Virus record (IMG/VR): IMGVR_UViG_3300024348_000282
Coordinates: 1-21,569 of that record
Direction: 5' to 3' (one strand)
Length of the DNA stretch: 21,569 nt
DNA from: a virus
Part shown: positions 15,747 to 21,506 of the stretch, one piece after another
Numbering within the stretch: position 1 is the stretch's first letter
Layout of the letters: each line of letters starts with the position of its first letter
Position numbers and translations under genes: made by a program
Notes under the pieces: model-generated
The model's database searches: none
The model's input: the letters and a program-made list of their open reading frames with translations, nothing else
Told to the model about the DNA's origin: nothing

Positions 15747-16949
15747 ATGATAACTAATACTGGCAAAAGCATACTAGCAAAATACCTTATAGGACAGGCA
15801 CCAGCCTACGCCTCTTACATTGCTATTGGTTGTGGACCAAAGCCAGTTGATGCTGGTCACACATTTACATCACAAGAAATATCAGATATGGGAAATAAGA
15901 CTAGCCTTGATTTTGAAATGCAAAGAGTCCCTATTACATCTAGAGGATATGTTAAAGAAGATGGTGTATCTAAAATTGTATTTACTGCAGAACTAGACTC
16001 CACCCCAAGATATGAAATATCAGAGGTTGGTGTTTTTTCTGTTGGATCTAATACTGCAAATGGAGCCTACGATAGTAAATCATTATTTTCATGGGCAAAT
16101 AATGAAAACTGGAAATTATATAGTCCATCATCTGGCTCAGGAACAATTACAGAAATTCCACAAATATTAGACCCACTTAGCACCAATGCAGTTACAAGCG
16201 CTGTAACAAACAACATCCTTGGTTCGTACAATGTAGGAACAAATGGAGCACTTGTTGAGTGCCCAGTGATAAAAACAAGCGCAGAAAATACTATTTTTAA
16301 CTCAAGCGTAAGAATTGCAAGAAATGAAAGATCTAGATTTTTAAATGAAACAGTCTTAGTGCGGGGAGATTCTGCAACAATAACAAAAACAAGTGGAAGA
16401 CTCTCAGCATCTGCAACATCTAAGTGTTTAATTTATAACGGAGTCTCTATTGATCTCACAAGAAACTCATCTGTAGATGAACTAAAACTTGCTTTTTCAA
16501 TTGTAAATAAAAATGAGACTGGCTTGGACCCAGATAAGTTTAAAATTATTTTGGAGTTTGCCTCAACAGATGGGACTCAGACAGCAAGAATGGAAATTGA
16601 TTCAGATGATATGTCAATTGATCTTTCTTCAAATAGATATTTTGTTGTAACAAAACAGTTACAAGAACTTTTTTATAATTCTGGAGCAACGCCATTTTCT
16701 TGGAATTCTGTAAACCTAGTAAAAGCCTATGCGTCAGTTTTTAAAATAAACTCAAGCAATGCCTACGTTGTTTCTTCTGACTACTATGTATCCTTTGATG
16801 GACTGCGCTTAGAAAATAAATCGACATCAAACCCTCTTTATGGATTAACTGGATACTCTATTGTTAAAAATATAGATGCAAAGCCAATCATCAAGCAAAC
16901 AGCATATTCTGGATACATTGAGTTTAGATTTGCGATTGAGGTTCAATAG
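15747..16949 (+). CDS. Minor tail / receptor-binding-like protein
   Basis: 400 residues with GGCGGG at 15735-15740 six bases before the ATG. The N-terminus (ITNTGKSILAKYLIGQAPAY, then IAIGCGPKP and YEISEVGVFS near residues 90-100) resembles the attachment domain of minor tail proteins in actinobacteriophages. Residues about 190-395 look like a beta-sandwich, carbohydrate-binding type module (ITKTSGRLSASATSKCLIYN; LKLAFSIVNKNETGLDPDKF; VSFDGLRLEN). It ends with YSGYIEFRFAIEV. Suggested role: fibre or adhesin attached to the tail tip that contacts the cell surface. The next gene starts inside its stop codon (TAGTG), so expression is coupled. The family resemblance is from memory and the binding role is inference. 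Confidence 0.55.
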   Translation: MITNTGKSILAKYLIGQAPAYASYIAIGCGPKPVDAGHTFTSQEISDMGNKTSLDFEMQRVPITSRGYVKEDGVSKIVFTAELDSTPRYEISEVGVFSVGSNTANGAYDSKSLFSWANNENWKLYSPSSGSGTITEIPQILDPLSTNAVTSAVTNNILGSYNVGTNGALVECPVIKTSAENTIFNSSVRIARNERSRFLNETVLVRGDSATITKTSGRLSASATSKCLIYNGVSIDLTRNSSVDELKLAFSIVNKNETGLDPDKFKIILEFASTDGTQTARMEIDSDDMSIDLSSNRYFVVTKQLQELFYNSGATPFSWNSVNLVKAYASVFKINSSNAYVVSSDYYVSFDGLRLENKSTSNPLYGLTGYSIVKNIDAKPIIKQTAYSGYIEFRFAIEVQ

Positions 16950-17392
16950 TGGCAACCCCAGATCCAGGTATTAAAAATATTATAATTCAAAAAAAAGATC
17001 TTCCAGCATACGATGGCAAAAATAGCACTTATACAATAAGATATAAGATAGTTTCTTCTGATGGAAATAGATCATCTCACTGGTCCCCACAGAGATCACT
17101 TCTTGTTACAAAGCCAAGTAATATAAACTTCAATGTTGCAGAATCTGGCCCAAATGTTGTATGTGTTTGGGATCACCTTTCTGGCAAGTCATCTGAAAAA
17201 TTTGATGTATATGTAAAGTGGTATGGCGACACTTCTTGGAAATTTATTACGACAGTATCTTCTCCATATTTTGCTATTTTAAAAAAGTTAAATCCTGTCA
17301 GTATTCAAGTTGCTGTTCAGCAAGAAACATATCAAAAACAAAGATTTACAGCAGCAACATTATGGGAAAGTGGCATTATTCCATTGTCATAG
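16949..17392 (+). CDS. Minor tail protein with fibronectin III-like fold
   Basis: 147 residues. The start is GTG 16949, overlapping the previous stop by one base, with GAGG at 16938-16941. The pattern of short strands with spaced aromatics (YTIRYKIVSSDGNRSSHWSP; VVCVWDHLSGKSSEKFDVYV; SIQVAVQQETY) matches fibronectin type III or related Ig-like modules that decorate phage tails and aid surface binding. Residues 1-20 form a short lead segment. It closes the co-translated run of tail genes that began with the tape measure gene; the next gene has its own promoter. The fold is inferred from the pattern. The specific role is unknown. Confidence 0.55.
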   Translation: MATPDPGIKNIIIQKKDLPAYDGKNSTYTIRYKIVSSDGNRSSHWSPQRSLLVTKPSNINFNVAESGPNVVCVWDHLSGKSSEKFDVYVKWYGDTSWKFITTVSSPYFAILKKLNPVSIQVAVQQETYQKQRFTAATLWESGIIPLS

Positions 17393-17401
17393 TGGTATAA
17401 T
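17393..17401 (+). promoter_or_regulatory. Extended -10 promoter, leaderless start at 17407
   Basis: TGG-TATAAT, with TATAAT at 17396-17401, in the 14-base gap after the stop of the preceding gene. Predicted +1 at 17407-17408 falls on the ATG at 17407. No SD precedes that ATG. No clear -35 is seen. Confidence 0.65.
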
Positions 17402-17406
17402 TAAAT

Positions 17407-17850
17407 ATGGCAAAAATACCCCTACCAGAGCGTGGACAACCTTTAGACGTAACATATGTCTATCAAATGGCTAATTCTATTAACGATCTTGCTTCTGCAA
17501 TATCTCCTTCAACTTATAAATATGTAACTGTTGATGCTGGATCTGCGGGTAAGCAAAGCGTAAGAACATCAGAGGCAAGAATTATTGGCGGTTATATATC
17601 AATTAATAGTAATACAACAGTAAACGCTGCAGAAGAAAAAGATTTCTCTTATGACTTCTCAACAGATTTTAAGTATGCTCCAATAGTTGTTGCAACAGTG
17701 GTCAACGCTGGAGGAACTGATGCTGGTCGTGATATGTCCGTAATCATTAAACCACCATCTACCAATAAGGTGGAAGGATCTATCAGGTTTAATAAGGGCG
17801 GAATTGTAACTGCTGGTGTCAACCTAATTATCATTGGTATACCAAATTAA
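17407..17850 (+). CDS. Small tail-fibre / lectin-like structural protein
   Basis: 147 residues. The N-terminal 30 (LPERGQPLDVTYVYQMANSI) resemble the attachment segments of short phage fibres. The C-terminal 80 residues are strand-rich, with KDFSYDFSTDFKYAPIVVA, a SIRFNKGG turn and a hydrophobic last strand (VNLIIIGIPN), which recalls the H-type lectin or gp53-like head domains at the tips of tail fibres. Host surface binding is therefore plausible. It has no SD; a TGGTATAAT box ends five bases before the ATG, so it may be expressed from its own leaderless transcript, separate from the long tail operon. Its stop overlaps the ATG of the zinc ribbon gene. The lectin fold is a pattern-level guess. 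Confidence 0.5.
   Translation: MAKIPLPERGQPLDVTYVYQMANSINDLASAISPSTYKYVTVDAGSAGKQSVRTSEARIIGGYISINSNTTVNAAEEKDFSYDFSTDFKYAPIVVATVVNAGGTDAGRDMSVIIKPPSTNKVEGSIRFNKGGIVTAGVNLIIIGIPN
17834..17845. promoter_or_regulatory. Palindromic -10 box, leaderless start at 17850
   Basis: TTGGTATACCAA is a perfect 12-bp palindrome. It contains TGG-TATACC (hexamer 17838-17843), which would place +1 at 17850, the A of the zinc ribbon ATG. The geometry is the same as at 671 and 20293. No SD is present. The palindrome could also be an operator, but the sequence also encodes the end of the preceding protein (IGIPN), so coding constraint contributes. Confidence 0.45.
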
Positions 17851-18041
17851 TGCTGAAATGTTTAAAATGCAAAGGAAGAATGTTTTTAGACAGAATATAT
17901 TCGTCTCCAATGCACCTAGAGTCATACTGCATGCTTTGTGGGTCTAGACGTTTTTTTAATCCACCTAATAGTTCAGAAGAGGGAAGATGGCTACTAAAAA
18001 AGGAACTACAGAGGTCGAAGGCTACAATCTCCTCCCTATAA
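17850..18041 (+). CDS. Small zinc ribbon protein
   Basis: 63 residues with two CxxC knuckles, C4-x-x-C7 and C27-x-x-C30, separated by 19 residues, the layout of a zinc ribbon. The C-terminal third is basic (WLLKKELQRSK), which suits nucleic acid or RNA polymerase binding. The start overlaps the previous stop (TAATG) and has no SD; the GGTATACC box six bases upstream suggests a leaderless transcript or coupled translation. Its last 55 bases overlap the start of the MerR-like gene in another frame. Position at the boundary between structural and replication genes makes a regulatory role plausible, but nothing in the sequence identifies a target. It could also be a small structural zinc protein. 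Confidence 0.65.
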   Translation: MLKCLKCKGRMFLDRIYSSPMHLESYCMLCGSRRFFNPPNSSEEGRWLLKKELQRSKATISSL

Positions 18042-18532
18042 TCCCTGGCAGTAAAAAAGTTTGGTTTTTAAATAAAGACCTTGTTCGCATTCACCATTAT
18101 AATCAGTCTAATGGTATTATGTCTGTTTATAATATTACTAAAGATCAAATTGAAAGTTGTTTAATTAGTGATTTTAAAAGTAAAAGAGAAAGAGCCTACA
18201 CGGTAGGTCAGACTGCTGATTTAGTTAATCGCCATAAAAAATATATGCCATCATTAATGAAACGAGGAGTCATTCCATTTCCCACAGGGTCACAAAAAGG
18301 CGGGGACAGAGGATGGCAAGTAAGATCATACTATTCAGAATCTCAAGTAAGAGAGATTCGTGATATACTTGCTACACACCATATTGGTAGACCAAGAAAA
18401 GATAATTTAATTACAAATGATATAACACCAACAAAGGCTGAATTGACAAGGCGTATGGGGGATGGTATACTTAAATATACAAGAACTGAGGATGGACGAT
18501 ACATTCCAATATGGAATGAATCAATTAATTAA
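17987..18532 (+). CDS. MerR/Xis-like helix-turn-helix DNA-binding protein
   Basis: 181 residues. Residues about 70-94 (AYTVGQTADLVNRHKKYMPS, then LMKRGVIPFP) fit a MerR/excisionase-type helix-turn-helix. They are followed by a basic wing (QKGGDRGWQVRSYY, ending at about 116) and a helix SESQVREIRDIL, then GRPRKD. The N-terminal 65 residues form a separate small domain with strands (KKVWFLNKDLVRIHHYNQ) and no motif I know. Likely a phage DNA-binding regulator or accessory replication protein. AGAGGG lies three bases before the ATG, so the SD spacing is short. The first 55 bases overlap the zinc ribbon gene. A near-consensus promoter for the downstream operon lies inside its 3' end, so its coding sequence also carries regulatory DNA. 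Confident on DNA binding, not on target. Confidence 0.65.
   Translation: MATKKGTTEVEGYNLLPIIPGSKKVWFLNKDLVRIHHYNQSNGIMSVYNITKDQIESCLISDFKSKRERAYTVGQTADLVNRHKKYMPSLMKRGVIPFPTGSQKGGDRGWQVRSYYSESQVREIRDILATHHIGRPRKDNLITNDITPTKAELTRRMGDGILKYTRTEDGRYIPIWNESIN
18443..18471 (+). promoter_or_regulatory. Near-consensus sigma-70 promoter for the helicase operon
   Basis: TTGACA at 18443-18448, a spacer of exactly 17 bases, then TATACT at 18466-18471 preceded by TGG (extended -10). It is the best -35/-10 pair I found in the window. It lies inside the MerR-like gene and points toward the replication genes. Predicted +1 is near 18478, leaving a leader of about 66 bases before the ATG at 18544. Confidence 0.7.
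18502..18518 (+). promoter_or_regulatory. Hairpin in leader of replication operon
   Basis: CATTCCA-ATA-TGGAATG, a perfect 7-bp stem with a 3-base loop. It lies in the predicted leader between +1 (about 18478) and the ribosome binding site (18533-18537), and it also encodes residues near the end of the MerR-like protein. No T-run follows, so it is not a terminator. It may stabilise the mRNA 5' end, bind a protein, or be incidental. Confidence 0.4.
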
Positions 18533-18543
18533 AGGGGTATAGA

Positions 18544-18750
18544 ATGAATAACGAAGAAACAAAAGTATCTGTAACATTAGGATACACACTTAATCTAGGA
18601 AATTTCCAGTCATTGAGACTAGATCTTGGTGTAGTTGACAGCAAGCGTGACGGAGAAAATACAAATGATGCTTTTGAGCGTGTTTATAAGTTTGTTGAAG
18701 ATAAACTAACTTCTAAAATTAATGAAGCAAAGTCTGAAATAAACGAATAA
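18544..18750 (+). CDS. Small hypothetical protein, first gene of replication operon
   Basis: 68 residues, acidic and charged, without cysteine. It opens with two probable strands (KVSVTLGYTLNLGNFQSLRL) and ends in a helix (DAFERVYKFVEDKLTSKINE). This layout recurs in small phage proteins near replication or recombination genes, but I cannot name a family. The ribosome binding site is AAAGGGG (18531-18537) six bases before the ATG. Its stop overlaps the next ATG (TAATG), so the two small proteins and the helicase form one translationally linked run from the promoter at 18443. A role as replication accessory protein is suggested only by context. Confidence 0.7.
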   Translation: MNNEETKVSVTLGYTLNLGNFQSLRLDLGVVDSKRDGENTNDAFERVYKFVEDKLTSKINEAKSEINE

Positions 18751-19058
18751 TGGCTGAACGCAAAGACCGAATGGCTTTGCTTTCAAGATACAGCAAGTAT
18801 CATACAGCAAGGTACGAGTCAAAGCCATCCCTAAATTTAAATGTTGAACAATGGGCAGCAGATGCACTTGTGGAGTCATACGGAATAGGAGAGTGCTATG
18901 ATTTACTTGAGTACTATTTTAATGTCGCTTCTTCTCCTTCTTGGAATTACTTTGCGTACAATGCGGAAAAAATATTACAAGCAAGACTAGATAAGAAAAA
19001 AGACGATCAGGAAAGACTAGAGCGCAGGGCTAAAGCAAAGGAGTGGCTAAGTGAGTAA
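18750..19058 (+). CDS. Hypothetical protein immediately upstream of helicase
   Basis: 102 residues, predicted almost wholly helical and strongly charged. The middle carries aromatic residues (GIGECYDLLEYYFNVASSPS, then WNYFAYNAEKIL) and the C-terminus is a long basic/acidic helix (RLDKKKDDQERLERRAKAKE). No ATPase motif. The ATG overlaps the preceding stop with no clear SD, so it depends on coupling. Its last 8 bases overlap the helicase GTG start, and its 3' end holds the helicase ribosome binding site. A small helical protein co-translated with a DnaB-type helicase could be a loader or helicase partner, but this is inference from neighbourhood only. Confidence 0.7.
   Translation: MAERKDRMALLSRYSKYHTARYESKPSLNLNVEQWAADALVESYGIGECYDLLEYYFNVASSPSWNYFAYNAEKILQARLDKKKDDQERLERRAKAKEWLSE
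19037..19043 (+). promoter_or_regulatory. RBS deciding the GTG start of the helicase
   Basis: AAAGGAG seven bases before GTG 19051, inside the 3' end of the preceding gene. It supports GTG 19051, giving the N-terminus SNTESKLISAVLKD, typical of DnaB-like N-terminal domains. Confidence 0.75.
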
Positions 19059-20271
19059 TACAGAGTCAAAGTTAATTTCTGCAGTATTAAAAGATAAGCA
19101 GGCACATGTACTCCTTCAGGCTAACATCGACTCCATACTTAGAACTCATGGAGATATCTGGACATTCATTAGAAAATATTTTGAAGTTAATGGTTCTACT
19201 CCTCCAGTTAGTTTGGTTGTAGAAAAGTTTAGAGATTTTATTCCAACAGAGGATATTGGGGCAACAAAGCATCATCTAGAAGAGTTGCGTTCAGAATACT
19301 TAACAGACAGCCTAAAGGATATTATTAGGTCTGCAGCATCGGAAGTTCAGTCTGGCAATGGTCCAGACGCACTAGATTCTTTAATTACATCAACCTCAGC
19401 ATTAAAAAAGAATACATCTGCAATTCGTGATATTGATGTTACAGATCTAGAATCTGCAGTTGCATATTTTGAAAATGTAAAAAAGATGCAGGCTTTGGGT
19501 CACGTTGGAATTAAAACTGGACTTCCAGGATTTGATAACTATCTTCCTTCTGGAATCATGCCAGGGCAGTTAGGAGTGTTCCTTGCATATCCAGGTATCG
19601 GAAAGTCATGGTTGGCCCTCTATTTCGCTGTACAGGCTTGGAAACAGGGTCGTAGCCCAATGGTCATTAGTCTTGAAATGAGTGAGACAGAAGTTAGAAA
19701 CCGTGTCTTTACAATCATGGGAGAAGGACTTTGGTCACATAGAAAAATTTCAAATGGTGAGATTGAGATTGATATGTTGAAGAGTTGGCATGCAAAGAAT
19801 ATTCAGGGCAAGCCAGAGTTTCATATCATTTCCAATGATCAGGGTGGAGAAATTAACCCATCAGTTCTTCGTGGAAAGATTGATCAGTATAAGCCAGACT
19901 TTGTAATTGTTGATTACCTTCAGTTGATGGCTCCTAATCAGAAGTCAGATAATGAAACGGTACGAATGAAGAACCTTTCACGAGAACTTAAACTCATGGC
20001 AATTGGAGAAGAAGTTCCTATTATTGCTATTTCATCTGCAACTCCAGATGATGTTAATGATCTATCCACAGTACCAACTCTTGGACAAACCGCTTGGTCA
20101 AGGCAGATTGCATACGATGCAGATTGGGTTCTTGCACTAGGCCGTGGTACCAACTCTGATATTATCGAATGTGCTTTCCGTAAAAACCGTAATGGGTATA
20201 TGGGTGATTTCCTTGTCCAGTGTGATTTTGACAAGGGATATTACAGATACAAAGACTTTGAGGATAAGTAA
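19051..20271 (+). CDS. DnaB-like replicative DNA helicase
   Basis: 406 residues, a RecA-fold hexameric helicase that unwinds DNA at the phage fork using ATP. Residues 1-130 are a helical N-terminal domain (SKLISAVLKDKQAHVLL) of the DnaB type. The Walker A motif is AYPGIGKS at 179-186 (K185, S186), with Ala in place of the first Gly, as in several DnaB relatives. A switch-like segment follows (VISLEMSETEVRNRVF). The Walker B motif is FVIVDYLQLM with D288. The later segment SRELKLMAIGEEVPIIAIS and FRKNRNGYMGDF (about 374-385) correspond to the conserved C-terminal motifs and arginine-bearing loop. Length is slightly under that of bacterial DnaB. No intein is seen. It follows two small overlapping genes in one operon; the primase lies one gene downstream. 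Confidence 0.93.
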   Translation: MSNTESKLISAVLKDKQAHVLLQANIDSILRTHGDIWTFIRKYFEVNGSTPPVSLVVEKFRDFIPTEDIGATKHHLEELRSEYLTDSLKDIIRSAASEVQSGNGPDALDSLITSTSALKKNTSAIRDIDVTDLESAVAYFENVKKMQALGHVGIKTGLPGFDNYLPSGIMPGQLGVFLAYPGIGKSWLALYFAVQAWKQGRSPMVISLEMSETEVRNRVFTIMGEGLWSHRKISNGEIEIDMLKSWHAKNIQGKPEFHIISNDQGGEINPSVLRGKIDQYKPDFVIVDYLQLMAPNQKSDNETVRMKNLSRELKLMAIGEEVPIIAISSATPDDVNDLSTVPTLGQTAWSRQIAYDADWVLALGRGTNSDIIECAFRKNRNGYMGDFLVQCDFDKGYYRYKDFEDK

Positions 20272-20286
20272 ACATATGGGTATAAT
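20258..20286 (+). promoter_or_regulatory. Promoter, leaderless start at 20293
   Basis: TATAAT at 20281-20286 preceded by TGGG, with a partial -35 TTGAGG at 20258-20263 and a 17-base spacer. Predicted +1 is 20293, the A of the ATG. No SD precedes it. The -35 half overlaps the end of the helicase gene. Confidence 0.65.
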
Positions 20287-20292
20287 TGATGC

Positions 20293-20637
20293 ATGGCAAA
20301 CGTACATCACAAGCCCATTAAGAGATTTAACCTATCAGGGGTTATTCATGATGAGTCAGCCCTAGGCAGACTTAAATTGGAGTATGTAAGGCTGCTTGTC
20401 TCAGAAATGAAACTAACAGGTTACGTTCCAAGGTTTGACATAGAAGTAGATTTTACGGTAGACTATAATAGTAAAAAGAAATATTTTGAGTTTGAAATAA
20501 CAGTACATGGAGTATACGTAGGAAGAAAGCAGAGCGAATGGATAGATGGAATAGACGGGCACAAGGTGATTTATACACCGCCGAACAAATTAAAAGAGTC
20601 CTCACGGGCGCAGGCATTGAAGTCGAATCTGACTTAG
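20293..20637 (+). CDS. Hypothetical protein between helicase and primase
   Basis: 114 residues. After a basic N-terminus (MANVHHKPIKRF) comes a helix (LGRLKLEYVRLLVSEMKLTG) and then three alternating strands (FDIEVDFTVDYN; KKYFEFEITVHGVYVGRK), an alpha-beta layout, ending in a basic tail. No family recognised and no catalytic motif. It has no SD; the TATAAT box ends six bases before the ATG, so a leaderless mRNA is likely. The last 100 bases overlap the beginning of the primase gene in another frame, an unusually long overlap that ties the two genes together. A replication-accessory role is suggested by position only. Confidence 0.7.
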   Translation: MANVHHKPIKRFNLSGVIHDESALGRLKLEYVRLLVSEMKLTGYVPRFDIEVDFTVDYNSKKKYFEFEITVHGVYVGRKQSEWIDGIDGHKVIYTPPNKLKESSRAQALKSNLT

Positions 20638-21482
20638 ATTTAAACTACATTATATTTTGCCCTTTCCATAACAATAGTCGCACACCAGCAGGAGAGGTTC
20701 ACAAAGAGAATGGCTTGTTCTTTTGTTTCTCTTGTCAAAAGACAGCACCCCTTATTGAGGTTGTCATGCATTCATCTGGTCGATCATATTTTGAGGCAGC
20801 AAGATTTATAAAATCAAAAGAAGGCGAAACTAACCTTGAAGCAGAAGTACAGAAGCAACTATATGCAAAACCAGAGTTTCTTCCATTTGACGAGGTAGTC
20901 CTAAAGCGTTTGTATAACGGCCTACTAGTTTCCGATAGAGCAAAAAATTATTTTAAATATAGAAAAATAAATTCAGACTCTTGGTCAAAGTTTTCTTTAG
21001 GTTACTCTGTAAAGCAAGATATGGTTACTGTTCCAGTTCATAGTCCAGATGGAATGCCTATAGGATTTGTGGGCAGGTCTGTTGAGGGTAAAGAGTTTAA
21101 GAATACTCCAGGTCTACCAAAAGCAAAAACTTTATTTAATTTGCATAGAGTAAAGACATCTGATAATGTTTATATAGTTGAGTCATCGTTTGATGCTATC
21201 AGACTAGATCAGGTTGGTATTCCATCAGTAGCAACACTTGGGGCAAACGTATCTAAGGCACAAGTAGAATTGCTTCAGAAATACTTCAACAACATTATAG
21301 TTGTTGCAGATAATGATGAGGCGGGAGGAAATATGAAAGACAGGATAATTGAAAAACTTGGATCTCGTGTTTCCGTTATAAAGTTAGACAAACAATATAA
21401 AGACATAGGCGACATGGATGACGATTCAATTGCTGGGTTACAGTTCCAGTTTGACAAATCTATCATGTCTATGCTAAACTAA
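20538..21482 (+). CDS. DnaG-like primase (CHC2 zinc finger + TOPRIM), short
   Basis: 314 residues, synthesises RNA primers at the fork. The zinc-binding domain has C41-P-F-H44 and C63-F-S-C66, the CHC2 pattern. A primase core follows: YFKYRKINSDSWSKFSLGYS, then PVHSPDGMPIGFVGR (residues about 135-185). The TOPRIM fold shows E215 in VESSFDAI and the metal-binding D258-N-D260 in ADNDEAGG. The protein ends soon after TOPRIM, so it lacks the C-terminal helicase-binding domain of bacterial DnaG. ATG 20538 is the only in-frame start between an upstream stop (TGA at 20493-20495) and the zinc domain, so the 100-base overlap with the preceding gene is required. The first dozen residues (MDRWNRRAQGDL) look like filler forced by the overlap. 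Its partner is the DnaB-like helicase. Confidence 0.92.
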   Translation: MDRWNRRAQGDLYTAEQIKRVLTGAGIEVESDLDLNYIIFCPFHNNSRTPAGEVHKENGLFFCFSCQKTAPLIEVVMHSSGRSYFEAARFIKSKEGETNLEAEVQKQLYAKPEFLPFDEVVLKRLYNGLLVSDRAKNYFKYRKINSDSWSKFSLGYSVKQDMVTVPVHSPDGMPIGFVGRSVEGKEFKNTPGLPKAKTLFNLHRVKTSDNVYIVESSFDAIRLDQVGIPSVATLGANVSKAQVELLQKYFNNIIVVADNDEAGGNMKDRIIEKLGSRVSVIKLDKQYKDIGDMDDDSIAGLQFQFDKSIMSMLN

Positions 21483-21493
21483 GATAACAACAC

Positions 21494-21500
21494 AAAGGAG
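21494..21500 (+). promoter_or_regulatory. Strong ribosome binding site for the last gene
   Basis: AAAGGAG six bases before ATG 21507, in the 24-base gap after the primase stop. Confidence 0.8.
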
Positions 21501-21506
21501 AATAAT

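Noticed and set aside
17218-17400. 60-codon forward frame overlapping the fibronectin-like gene
   Set aside because: It lies within a supported gene in another frame, has no SD and ends in the promoter; the product is unlike any domain.
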